From the NCBI GenBank assembly GCA_017935505.1, contig JAGBHM010000029.1, positions 1 through 47,009 on the forward strand: a stretch of 47,009 nucleotides of DNA, read 5' to 3'. Numbering within the stretch: the stretch's first letter is position 1; each line of letters starts with the position of its first letter. Source of the DNA: Bacteroidales bacterium (GTDB taxonomy: Bacteria > Bacteroidota > Bacteroidia > Bacteroidales > UBA932). The translations under genes were made by a program, and so were the position numbers. Positions 8,152-15,994 of this stretch are shown here, one piece after another. The notes beneath the pieces are model-generated. The model made no database searches. It was not told the origin of the DNA and saw nothing but the letters and a program-made list of their open reading frames with translations.

Positions 8152-8658
8152 TTAAAATGGAAGGTCATCCGATGCATCTTCCATAGGAAAATCTGCTGCA
8201 GGCTGTGGAGATGCTGCCCCCATATTCTGCTGCGGCATAGGCTGAGGTGCACCATAAGAGACCTGAGGCATACCGTAACCGCCCTGTGGGGCTCCATAAC
8301 TTGCCGGACTTTGTGCAGATGAAGAGTCACCCTTTTTACCGAGCAGCCTTATATTGTCTGCAACAATCTCTGTTGTAAACCTTTTCTGACCATTCTGGTC
8401 TGTCCAGCTGCGGGTTCTGATCTTTCCCTCCACAAAAATCTGAGTGCCTTTGCTTATATATTTTTCCGACAACTCCGCAAGATTTCTCCAGCACACTATG
8501 TTATGCCACTCTGTCTGGTCCTGCATTACACCATTCCTGTCTTTATATCTCTCTGTTGTGGCAAGAGTAAAGGTTGCAACAGCCACACCCGACTCCAGAT
8601 GCCTCACTTCAGGATCCCTTCCTGTATTTCCTATCAATAATACTTTGTTGAATGACAT
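8152..8658 (-). CDS. ssb: Single-stranded DNA-binding protein
   Basis: SSB coats single-stranded DNA during replication, recombination and repair. The 168-residue product has an N-terminal OB fold (about residues 1-110: MSFNKVLLIGNTGRDPEVRHL, then WHNIVCWRNLAEL and IFVEGKIRTRSW). A Gln/Pro/Gly/Met-rich flexible linker follows, then the acidic tip DASDDLPF that recruits partner proteins. The final Pro-Phe is the classic interaction tip. It has its own likely promoter (-7 element at 8681-8688) and precedes purA. Confidence 0.96.
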   Translation of the reverse strand: MSFNKVLLIGNTGRDPEVRHLESGVAVATFTLATTERYKDRNGVMQDQTEWHNIVCWRNLAELSEKYISKGTQIFVEGKIRTRSWTDQNGQKRFTTEIVADNIRLLGKKGDSSSAQSPASYGAPQGGYGMPQVSYGAPQPMPQQNMGAASPQPAADFPMEDASDDLPF

Positions 8659-8680
8659 ATTAGATCAAATTTTTAACGGT

Positions 8681-8688
8681 CAAAATTA
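8681..8688 (-). promoter_or_regulatory. Putative ssb promoter -7 element
   Basis: The minus strand reads TAATTTTG, a perfect TAnnTTTG match, 23 bases before the ssb ATG. No TTTG was found at the expected -33 spacing, so support rests on the -7 box and its position. Confidence 0.45.
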
Positions 8689-8727
8689 CAACATTCTGCT
8701 GATATTTTGAAGTAAAAAAAGAGTTTT

Positions 8728-9534
8728 TTATTTTATGCCTATTATTCTTCTCATTGCCAATAAATTAGGCCTCCTGCCGGTAAACAGTTCAAATGCCGGT
8801 ATCGCCTGATGGTAGAGCCACCACCGTCCATCAATATAGACTCCAGAAACAACACCACATTCTGGTGCCAGCGAGGGCTTTGCATAATTTGCCTCAAAAA
8901 CTGCCTTTCCCGACAAATCCACACCTTTGAGCTGGTCAATGAGAAAAGAGAGGGAATAGACAATAATGTCTGCCTCCTTTGCCAATTTGCCGGCCATATC
9001 CAACGGCACATACTCCACACCTATTGCCGATGCAAACTCAGCAACCTTTCCTGCCGACCTGTTTGCCAGAGAGACATCATAACCCATATCCTTCATTGCC
9101 AGTGCTGCGGCCTTACCGGCTCCTCCAGCCCCCACAACAAGTACTTTTTCCACAGAACCGGCCGATGCACCACCCCTTTCACTCCTTTTCGAAAGAAACT
9201 CAGCTACAGTATTCTTTACGCCATAATAGTCTGTGTTATAAGAGTAAAGCAAAGGCATACCATCTTTGCCGGCCTCTCCCTTTATCAGCACATTTGCACT
9301 GCCGAGCAGAGAGGAGATCCTGTCGGGAAATGCAACATGTTCCATTACAAGATCTTTGTATGGTGATGTAACATTTATTCCTTTAAAATCCTCCTGCATG
9401 AATATCTGCAACGATTTTTCGAGATTCTCCGCTTCAATCAGCTCATATGTATCTTTATCTGGATATGCTGCTGCAAAAAGTAAAGGACTCTTTGAATGTG
9501 CTATGGGATTTCCTATTAGTCCGAACCGTGCCAT
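8728..9534 (-). CDS. aroE: Shikimate dehydrogenase
   Basis: AroE reduces 3-dehydroshikimate to shikimate with NADPH in aromatic amino acid synthesis. The 268-residue product has the substrate motif HSKSP near residue 14, NVTSPYKD with the catalytic Lys, and YNTDYYG with the catalytic Asp. The nucleotide-binding loop GAGGAGKA is followed by the C-terminal HQAIPAFELFTG with the conserved Gln. I chose ATG 9534 (MARFGLIG) because it sits 4 bases after the manA stop and matches the family start. An upstream in-frame start at 9588 would overlap manA. It is the last gene of the araC-hydrolase-manA-aroE run. Confidence 0.93.
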   Translation of the reverse strand: MARFGLIGNPIAHSKSPLLFAAAYPDKDTYELIEAENLEKSLQIFMQEDFKGINVTSPYKDLVMEHVAFPDRISSLLGSANVLIKGEAGKDGMPLLYSYNTDYYGVKNTVAEFLSKRSERGGASAGSVEKVLVVGAGGAGKAAALAMKDMGYDVSLANRSAGKVAEFASAIGVEYVPLDMAGKLAKEADIIVYSLSFLIDQLKGVDLSGKAVFEANYAKPSLAPECGVVSGVYIDGRWWLYHQAIPAFELFTGRRPNLLAMRRIIGIK

Positions 9535-9538
9535 CTTA

Positions 9539-10639
9539 TCAGATATGTGTCTCCAGAATTTCGCAAGAGATTCCGGATGGTATTTCAAATAATATGTTTT
9601 TCAGATCTGCCGGAAGAAGTACCGCATTGCCACGCCTTATCTCCATTCGGCACTGCTCTTGGGAGAGATTTTCCTTTTCCGACTCACAACAGTTATTGTA
9701 AATAAGTGTACAACTGCCTTTTACACAGGTAAGTATTACAAATGAGTCAAGATGCGAGTAGTTGAAACCAAATCGTTTCTCCTTTTGTGAATCATTTTCA
9801 AGGCTCATCAATGAGGTTATGAAATGGTTGCACTCCACAGCTTTGAAGGCGTGGTCCCAGGCATCTTCAGAGCAGTTCTGCGGCAATGAATAATCTATCT
9901 TGCAGCTGCCGTAACGCGAAAAATCAATAGCCTCTGCAGCCATTGCGGTATGCAGCTCCCTAAAATTTCCCGCCTTGTCTTTTCTGTCGAAATCATATAT
10001 GCGGTATGTAATGTCCGACGACTGCTGTATCTCTGCAATAAATGCGCCTGCACCTATGCTGTGCACAGTTCCTGCAGGCAGATAGAACATGTCTCCCTGC
10101 TCTATCTCATATTCATGCAGAGCCTCCATTATCTGCTGTGTGGACATGTTGTTATACTGCTCTCGTGTCACAGGTGTGGCAAAACCCGACAAAAGTTTTG
10201 CTCTATTTTGAGAATCAACTATATAACACATCTCATCCTTTCCACTGCTGCAATGTCTTGAAGATGCCACAACATCATTTGGATGAACCTGTACAGAGAG
10301 GTCCAGGGCTGCATCTATAAACTTCACCAGCAGAGGGAACCTCTTTCCGAAACGGACATAATTCTTCTTGCCCATAAGTGACTCGCCATACTTTCCAACC
10401 AGTTCAGAGAGGGTAACGCCATCAAGTTCACCCCCCTTCACCACAGATTCAAAGCCCTCGATTCCGGATACGGCCCAATACTCACCTACATGGTCCAATT
10501 CTGCATAAGGCACTCCGCATCTGTCCTTTTCACCCTCCAATGATAAAAATGGTATAATCCTGTCGCCGCCCCATAAAGTCTGTTTCAATACAGGGTAGAA
10601 CATCAACGGATATTTCAGTTTGCACTCATTCATACACAT
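9539..10639 (-). CDS. manA: Class I mannose-6-phosphate isomerase
   Basis: This enzyme interconverts mannose 6-phosphate and fructose 6-phosphate, linking mannose use to glycolysis and supplying GDP-mannose precursors. The 366-residue cupin protein opens with YPVLKQTLWGGDRI, typical of type I enzymes. It has the metal-ligand motif VQVHPND, and later GDMFYLPAGTVHSIGAGAFIAEIQQSSD with the remaining metal ligand and the YRIYDFDR signature. A C-terminal cupin-like part completes it. The start at 10639 lies 2 bases after the upstream stop; a second ATG at 10633 is equally possible. It is translationally packed between the esterase-like gene and aroE. Confidence 0.93.
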   Translation of the reverse strand: MCMNECKLKYPLMFYPVLKQTLWGGDRIIPFLSLEGEKDRCGVPYAELDHVGEYWAVSGIEGFESVVKGGELDGVTLSELVGKYGESLMGKKNYVRFGKRFPLLVKFIDAALDLSVQVHPNDVVASSRHCSSGKDEMCYIVDSQNRAKLLSGFATPVTREQYNNMSTQQIMEALHEYEIEQGDMFYLPAGTVHSIGAGAFIAEIQQSSDITYRIYDFDRKDKAGNFRELHTAMAAEAIDFSRYGSCKIDYSLPQNCSEDAWDHAFKAVECNHFITSLMSLENDSQKEKRFGFNYSHLDSFVILTCVKGSCTLIYNNCCESEKENLSQEQCRMEIRRGNAVLLPADLKNILFEIPSGISCEILETHI

Positions 10640-10641
10640 CC

Positions 10642-11760
10642 CTATCTTTTATGTTTCATATAAAAATTATCCGTTATCTCCTTCCATTCGGCTGGCGGAT
10701 AGTGACCTTCAATAAAAATATAGTACTCTTTAGTTCCCTTTATCGGGTTATATATTTCAAAATTGTCAGCAGGAGGGCATACTGTATCTTCAAGTCCAAC
10801 CCCCATAAGCACCGGACACTCTATATTTTCAGAAACGTTCTTCACTTCATATGGTTTGCTGCCCTCCACCGCACTCTCATCCGAATAGCCTGGAGCATAG
10901 ACAGAGACTCCGGCAACCCTTTTATCGAGTGCCGCTGCAGCAAGCACCATTGCTCCCCCACAACCATTTCCCTGAAGGAAAATATTCTTCAGATCAGCCT
11001 CTTTCCTGCTATATACAAAATCAATCGCCCTCATTATATCAATGTATGAGCCCTTATAATAATCTTCATTGCGGATGAGCGATTTTCTTGTGGTAATTAC
11101 AAAATCTATTCTATCGGGATATGAATCAATGGCAGGCATCTCCAAAGTTTCATTTTTGTCGGCACATGTAATCACCACCGGATATATGCCGCGTTTTTTA
11201 GGATAGAGATAATATCCTTCAAAGTATCTTCCCCCTATAGACCTCACTGAGACCTTGTATGCCTCACGTAATTTTCCACCACTCTTCTTGATCTTCTCCA
11301 CCAACGCATAGAGCTGCTGACGCTCCAGTTGTTGCAGCACATCGGCGTAATACTCTTTTCCATTGAATGAGGTATCTGCACCGCTTCCTATCATTTCGGG
11401 CTCATATGCCATAACAACCCTCTCTTTCTGCTGCCCATCGGCCAGAAGAGAGACTTTGTAGAAACCCTTTTCCAGTGCAAAAGTGAATGAAAGGAATGAT
11501 GAATCAGCAGGAGCTACAAGGAACTCCTGACCAAAATCAAACACATGTTCTCCTGAGTATGTCTCAACCCTACAAACTACCGATCCGGCATGTTTCTCCT
11601 CACCTTTATTATATATAGCCACTTTTATTGTAGGCTTGTTCGTATTATAGAATACTCTGTCTGATATTTTCAATATTTTGTACTCCATCTCCCCATCGGC
11701 AAATGCCATAAAGGGGATAAAGAGAAAAAACATCAATATGTATATATAGTATTTTCCCAT
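10642..11760 (-). CDS. Secreted alpha/beta hydrolase (acetylxylan-esterase-like), nucleophile apparently lost
   Basis: The 372-residue product starts with a signal peptide ending near FMAFA at residue 21 and should be exported to the periplasm or surface. A beta-sandwich-like segment (about 25-130) precedes an alpha/beta hydrolase fold resembling the AXE1/cephalosporin-C deacetylase group. The nucleophile elbow, usually Gly-Gly-Ser-Gln-Gly-Gly before a run of alanines, reads QGNGCGGAMVLAAAALD here, so the Ser position is Gly266. The downstream Asp (GLEDTVCPP) and His (EGHYPP) are still present. It may be inactive or use an altered mechanism. ATG 11760 is preferred to a TTG at 11772. It lies 4 bases after the AraC gene. 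Confidence 0.8.
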   Translation of the reverse strand: MGKYYIYILMFFLFIPFMAFADGEMEYKILKISDRVFYNTNKPTIKVAIYNKGEEKHAGSVVCRVETYSGEHVFDFGQEFLVAPADSSFLSFTFALEKGFYKVSLLADGQQKERVVMAYEPEMIGSGADTSFNGKEYYADVLQQLERQQLYALVEKIKKSGGKLREAYKVSVRSIGGRYFEGYYLYPKKRGIYPVVITCADKNETLEMPAIDSYPDRIDFVITTRKSLIRNEDYYKGSYIDIMRAIDFVYSRKEADLKNIFLQGNGCGGAMVLAAAALDKRVAGVSVYAPGYSDESAVEGSKPYEVKNVSENIECPVLMGVGLEDTVCPPADNFEIYNPIKGTKEYYIFIEGHYPPAEWKEITDNFYMKHKR

Positions 11761-11764
11761 TTTG

Positions 11765-12607
11765 TCACACAATTTTCTTTACACCTATTCTCCGCTCTCT
11801 CAATTCCATAGGCGAACAGAACCTATATTTTTTAAAAATACGGTTAAAATTTGAAAGGTTGTTGAAGCCACACTCACTGCTCACTTCTGAAACCGGAATA
11901 TCGGTCTCACACAGCAACTCCTCCGCATATCCCAACCTCACATCTATGATATAATCCGACAAACTCTTCCCCACCTTTGCCTTGAACAGTCGGCTCAGCG
12001 CCACATCTGAGATTCCGGCTATCTCAGCAAGAGTAGAGAGCCTTATCTCCGATTTATAGTTTTCTTCTATAAATTCCTGCACGGCCTGTACCTTACGGTT
12101 CCCACCAAAGGTATTCGCCTTCATTGATGGAGAGGAAGAGAGAATTCTGTACCCTCTACATTTCGACAATTCATGCAGTATTGCAAGAAATTTTGTAAAA
12201 GAATAGAAATTCTCCTGCTCCTTATAAATTGTATCCAGCATATGATATACACTCATAATTGCTGAAACCGGAAACGCAACACCCCTACGGGCATCCTCCA
12301 TAAGGAGCTTTATTGGGGCAAATTTGTCATCATCTCCAAATTTGTCAACAATTTCCTTCTGGAATCTTATGGAGAGCACTCTGGAATCGCAGCACTCCGG
12401 GATATCCTTCACCCAGGCATGCCCCAACTCACTGCTGCAAACCAATACCAGATCATATTCACCAGCCATCTCCACCGAATCCCCCACAATTCTCCTCACA
12501 CCGGAAGCATTCTCAACAAATACGAGTTCACACTCTTCATGACAACGGGCAGGATAGGCAAATCCTCTCCTGAGTCTGTCTGAAATATGAAGATGTGTCG
12601 AACCCAT
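11765..12607 (-). CDS. AraC family transcriptional regulator
   Basis: This 280-residue DNA-binding regulator has an N-terminal sensing half (about 1-170) with weak cupin character (HEECELVFVENASG) and a C-terminal double helix-turn-helix (about 180-275). The AraC signature is clear: EIRLSTLAEIAGISDVALSRLFK for the first helix-turn-helix, and SEVSSECGFNNLSNFNRIFKKYRFCSPMELR for the second. The ligand cannot be read. It is the first gene of a tight run with the esterase-like gene, manA and aroE, and is a plausible local regulator of them, perhaps responding to a sugar. Confidence 0.93.
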   Translation of the reverse strand: MGSTHLHISDRLRRGFAYPARCHEECELVFVENASGVRRIVGDSVEMAGEYDLVLVCSSELGHAWVKDIPECCDSRVLSIRFQKEIVDKFGDDDKFAPIKLLMEDARRGVAFPVSAIMSVYHMLDTIYKEQENFYSFTKFLAILHELSKCRGYRILSSSPSMKANTFGGNRKVQAVQEFIEENYKSEIRLSTLAEIAGISDVALSRLFKAKVGKSLSDYIIDVRLGYAEELLCETDIPVSEVSSECGFNNLSNFNRIFKKYRFCSPMELRERRIGVKKIV

Positions 12608-12651
12608 AATTATCCAATAAAACGGTAAAGATACGAAACCATCCTCAATTT

Positions 12652-13452
12652 CTATATATTAATTGTATGAAATTCATTTCCGACAACCATTTCCGGATTT
12701 TCATTTCTGATGATTTCTCCAACCATCTTCTCCATGAGCCGGATATTTCCGCCGGTTGTATAGAATAAATTGGCACCGTCGGGGCTTTTTGATTGTATAT
12801 TGAGTTCTCTAAGGAGTTCATGAGTCCTGCTTGCAATGGCCGGTGCCGGGTTGACTATAGCCACTGAATCTCCTGTAATTTTTCTGATTGTATCTGTAAG
12901 AAACGGATAGTGAGTACATCCCAGAACCAGATGGTCCGCACCCTCCTCCAGCATTGGACGCAGATATTTCTCCAGTAGCTCCTTTGCCTCTTCAGAATCG
13001 GTATTTCCATTCTCCACAAGCTCTACCAATCCTGTTCCTATCTGCTCAATGACCTTTGTATTGGATGCGAACTTATGCAAAGTACGCAAATAGAGTTCAC
13101 CTTTGAATGTTCCCTGGGTTGCCAGCACACCAATAACGCCTGTTGAACTATTTAAAGCTGCAGGTTTTACAGCCGGTTCCATCCCGACAAATGGCAGGGA
13201 GTATGTTTTGCGCAAAGTCTCTATTGCTGCGGCAGTTGCTGTATTGCATGCAACAACTATTATATCCGCCCCTTTGTCTATCAGAAACTCTGTAATCTTT
13301 TTGGCTCTATCCAAAATATCCGCTTTGGGCTTTGGCCCATAAGGACAATATCCGTTGTCGGATACATATATATACCTCTCATCCGGCATTATCTTCACCA
13401 GTTCTTTCCATACCGAGAGGCCTCCAACCCCTGAATCAAAGAGTCCAATCAT
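12652..13452 (-). CDS. murI: Glutamate racemase
   Basis: MurI converts L-glutamate to D-glutamate for peptidoglycan. The 266-residue product begins with the family signature IGLFDSGVGGLSVWKEL (catalytic Asp). It carries both catalytic cysteines, in VVACNTATAAA (near residue 72) and VLGCTHYPFLTD (near 183), as well as YVSDNGYCPYGPK. All key residues are present and the length is normal. It is a single gene with a good -7 box upstream (13482-13489), and it is separated from araC by 44 bases. Confidence 0.96.
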   Translation of the reverse strand: MIGLFDSGVGGLSVWKELVKIMPDERYIYVSDNGYCPYGPKPKADILDRAKKITEFLIDKGADIIVVACNTATAAAIETLRKTYSLPFVGMEPAVKPAALNSSTGVIGVLATQGTFKGELYLRTLHKFASNTKVIEQIGTGLVELVENGNTDSEEAKELLEKYLRPMLEEGADHLVLGCTHYPFLTDTIRKITGDSVAIVNPAPAIASRTHELLRELNIQSKSPDGANLFYTTGGNIRLMEKMVGEIIRNENPEMVVGNEFHTINI

Positions 13453-13481
13453 AAATATCTGCAGATTTTAGCAATGGATAG

Positions 13482-13489
13482 CAAATTTA
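13482..13489 (-). promoter_or_regulatory. Putative murI promoter -7 element
   Basis: The minus strand reads TAAATTTG (TAnnTTTG) 30 bases before the murI ATG and directly after the gdhA terminator. No -33 TTTG is visible at standard spacing. Confidence 0.45.
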
Positions 13490-13497
13490 GGAAAAAA

Positions 13498-13536
13498 TAA
13501 AAAAGGAGGGAAAAAATCCCTCCTTATTTTTGAGTA
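13498..13536 (-). terminator. Intrinsic terminator downstream of gdhA
   Basis: On the minus strand AAGGAGGGA, a T-rich loop and TCCCTCC run into TTTTTTATTTTTT. This strong hairpin with a long U tract starts about a dozen bases after the gdhA stop codon. Confidence 0.9.
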
Positions 13537-13548
13537 TGTAATTATCAA

Positions 13549-14892
13549 TTAGATAACACCTTGCTCCAACATAGCCTGAGCAACTTTCATGAAGCCGGCA
13601 ATGTTTGCACCTTTAACATAGTCAACTGAACCATCTGGTTGCTCACCATATTTAACGCAAGCATTGTGGATGCTCTCCATGATGAAGTGCAATTTAGCGT
13701 CAACCTCAGAAGCAGCCCAACCAAGGTGCATACAGTTCTGAGTCATCTCCAAACCTGAAGTAGCTACACCACCAGCGTTAACAGCTTTACCAGGAGCGAA
13801 GAGGATCTTGTTATCCTGGAACTCTTTGATAGCCTCAGGAGTACAACCCATGTTAGAAACCTCGCAGCAGCACCAAGTACCGTTAGCGATCAACTCTTTA
13901 GCGTCGTCACCGTTCAACTCATTCTGGAATGCACATGGCAAAGCGATATCACATTTTACGCTCCAAGCTTTTTTACCAGCAGTAAATTTAGCTGCAGCAG
14001 GGAACTCAGTAGCCATATCCTCTACTTTGTTACGGTTAGAAGCACGCATTACCAACATATAGTCGATCATCTCTTTAGTAATACCGTTAGGAATCTCGCA
14101 TACGCCGTCTGGACCAGAGATAGCAACAACTTTAGCACCTAGCTCAGTAGCTTTAGTTGCAGCACCCCATGCTACGTTACCGAAACCAGAGATAGCAACT
14201 GTTTTGCCTTTAAGCTCTTTGTTTGCTTTGTCCAAAAGGTGTTGAGTGAAATACAAAGCACCGAAACCAGTAGCCTCAGGACGTAGGATAGAACCACCCC
14301 ACATAGCACCTTTACCAGTCAATACACCTGTGCTGTATTTGCGAGCCAATTTAGTATACATACCATGCAAGAAACCGATCTCACGGCCACCAACTCCAAC
14401 ATCACCTGCAGGAACGTCAGTATCAGGACCCAAGTTTCTCCACAACTCTAGCATAAATGCCTGGCAGAAACGCATGATCTCAGCGTCAGATTTTCCAACT
14501 GGGTTGAAATCTGAACCACCTTTACCACCGCCCATAGGCAAAGTTGTAAGAGCGTTTTTGAAAGTCTGCTCAAAGCCCAAGAATTTAAGCATAGAAGGGG
14601 TAACAGCTGGGTGGAAACGCAAACCGCCTTTGTAAGGGCCGATAGCGCTGTTGAACTGTACACGATAACCCAAGTTTGTTTGAACTTCGCCTTTATCGTC
14701 TACCCAAGTTACTCTGAATGTGAAGATTCTATCAGGCTCTACGATACGCTCAACGATCTTAGCTTTCTCAAACTCAGGATGTTGGTTGTACACTTCCTCG
14801 ATAGACTCAAGTACCTCGCGTACTGCCTGCAAATACTCTTTCTCATGGCCATATTTTTTCTCCAAGTTGGCCATTATTTCTGCTACTTTCAT
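13549..14892 (-). CDS. gdhA: Glutamate dehydrogenase (hexameric type)
   Basis: GDH interconverts 2-oxoglutarate plus ammonium and glutamate, and is a main ammonium assimilation route in gut Bacteroidales. The 447-residue product matches the small hexameric bacterial class. It has GPYKGGLRFHP, the catalytic-lysine motif LPMGGGKGGSDFNP, VPAGDVGVGGREIG and the nucleotide-binding glycine loop ISGFGNVAWGAA. Coenzyme preference (NADP or NAD) is not decided here. ATG 14892 gives MKVAEIMANLEKKYG; a second ATG six codons later is an alternative. It lies 48 bases after korB, so the 2-oxoglutarate-forming and 2-oxoglutarate-using enzymes sit together, and it ends at a strong terminator. Confidence 0.96.
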   Translation of the reverse strand: MKVAEIMANLEKKYGHEKEYLQAVREVLESIEEVYNQHPEFEKAKIVERIVEPDRIFTFRVTWVDDKGEVQTNLGYRVQFNSAIGPYKGGLRFHPAVTPSMLKFLGFEQTFKNALTTLPMGGGKGGSDFNPVGKSDAEIMRFCQAFMLELWRNLGPDTDVPAGDVGVGGREIGFLHGMYTKLARKYSTGVLTGKGAMWGGSILRPEATGFGALYFTQHLLDKANKELKGKTVAISGFGNVAWGAATKATELGAKVVAISGPDGVCEIPNGITKEMIDYMLVMRASNRNKVEDMATEFPAAAKFTAGKKAWSVKCDIALPCAFQNELNGDDAKELIANGTWCCCEVSNMGCTPEAIKEFQDNKILFAPGKAVNAGGVATSGLEMTQNCMHLGWAASEVDAKLHFIMESIHNACVKYGEQPDGSVDYVKGANIAGFMKVAQAMLEQGVI

Positions 14893-14940
14893 AATTTATT
14901 TTTGTGTTTTTATGTTTTATAATAAGGTTACTGTCAATTT

Positions 14941-15957
14941 TTATTTAACTGTCCAGGTTGCACCGCTGTGAAGAAGATCCTCCATACATTGGATCTTTGA
15001 TTTCTCTTTCACCTCTTTAACCTGATTGTGAACATTGTCGTTGTATGTCTTGTCCTCAACATCTCTGATAACTCCGAGAGCAACAGGATAGTCAGGATAT
15101 TTCATATCAACAAGCATGCTGTGGATACCGATGTTGCTGGTATGTGCATCGTGTACGAGAATATCTTTCTCAGTAATGCCGTTCTCACCGATAGTAACAA
15201 CTTTCAATTTGTCGCCGTCCAATACAAGACCTTTGTCTCTGTTTGCACCGAAAATCATAGGCTCGCCATGTTTGAGGACAATTGTTCTGTCTGCTCTTAC
15301 AGATCTCTCTGAGAACTCCATATGTGTTCCGTCGTTGAAGATTACGCAGTTCACAAGCATCTCCATAATTGAAGTACCTTTGTGTTTTGCTGCCTGAACC
15401 ATAATCTCCTGATTCAATTTCAACTCTGAATCAAGGCTGCGTGCAAAGAATGTTCCTCTTGCGCCCAACACCAACTGACCAGGGGTGAACGGCTGCTCAA
15501 TTGAACCGTAAGGTGAAGTCTTGGTTACAATACCCAATTTTGATGTAGGAGAGTACTGTCCTTTTGTAAGACCATAGATACGGTTGTTGAACAATATGAT
15601 ATTGATGTCGATATTTCTGCGGAGAGCGTGAATGAAGTGGTTACCTCCAATTGCAAGGGCATCACCGTCACCAGTTGCCTGCCATACGCACAACTCAGGA
15701 TTTGCCACCTTAACACCTGTAGAGATAGCTGTAGCTCTACCGTGGATTGAGTGGAAACCATATGTATTCATATAGTAAGGGAAACGAGAAGAACATCCGA
15801 TACCAGAAACGAATACGAATTGTTCCTTGTTATAACCCATCTCTTCGCAAACCTCTGGCATAGCTCTTAGAACAGAAGCCAAAACCGCATGGTCACCACA
15901 ACCAGGACACCATTTTACTTCCTGATCGCTCTTAAAATCTTGTAATGTATATTTCAT
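14941..15957 (-). CDS. korB: 2-oxoglutarate:ferredoxin oxidoreductase, beta subunit
   Basis: This is the thiamine diphosphate-binding subunit of the ferredoxin-linked 2-oxoacid oxidoreductase, which interconverts 2-oxoglutarate and succinyl-CoA in anaerobes. The 338-residue product has the CPGCGDHA and GIGCSSRFP cysteines that bind an iron-sulfur cluster, and HGRATAISTGVK. The TPP/Mg motif ATGDGDALAIGGNHFIH is followed by NNRIYGLTKGQYSPTS. This length and motif set fit KorB. It starts 37 bases after korA, and no separate ferredoxin-like delta subunit lies between or beside the two genes. Confidence 0.94.
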   Translation of the reverse strand: MKYTLQDFKSDQEVKWCPGCGDHAVLASVLRAMPEVCEEMGYNKEQFVFVSGIGCSSRFPYYMNTYGFHSIHGRATAISTGVKVANPELCVWQATGDGDALAIGGNHFIHALRRNIDINIILFNNRIYGLTKGQYSPTSKLGIVTKTSPYGSIEQPFTPGQLVLGARGTFFARSLDSELKLNQEIMVQAAKHKGTSIMEMLVNCVIFNDGTHMEFSERSVRADRTIVLKHGEPMIFGANRDKGLVLDGDKLKVVTIGENGITEKDILVHDAHTSNIGIHSMLVDMKYPDYPVALGVIRDVEDKTYNDNVHNQVKEVKEKSKIQCMEDLLHSGATWTVK

Positions 15958-15994
15958 AATAGTGTGTTCTTTAGAAATTTAAAAATGTTTTTAA

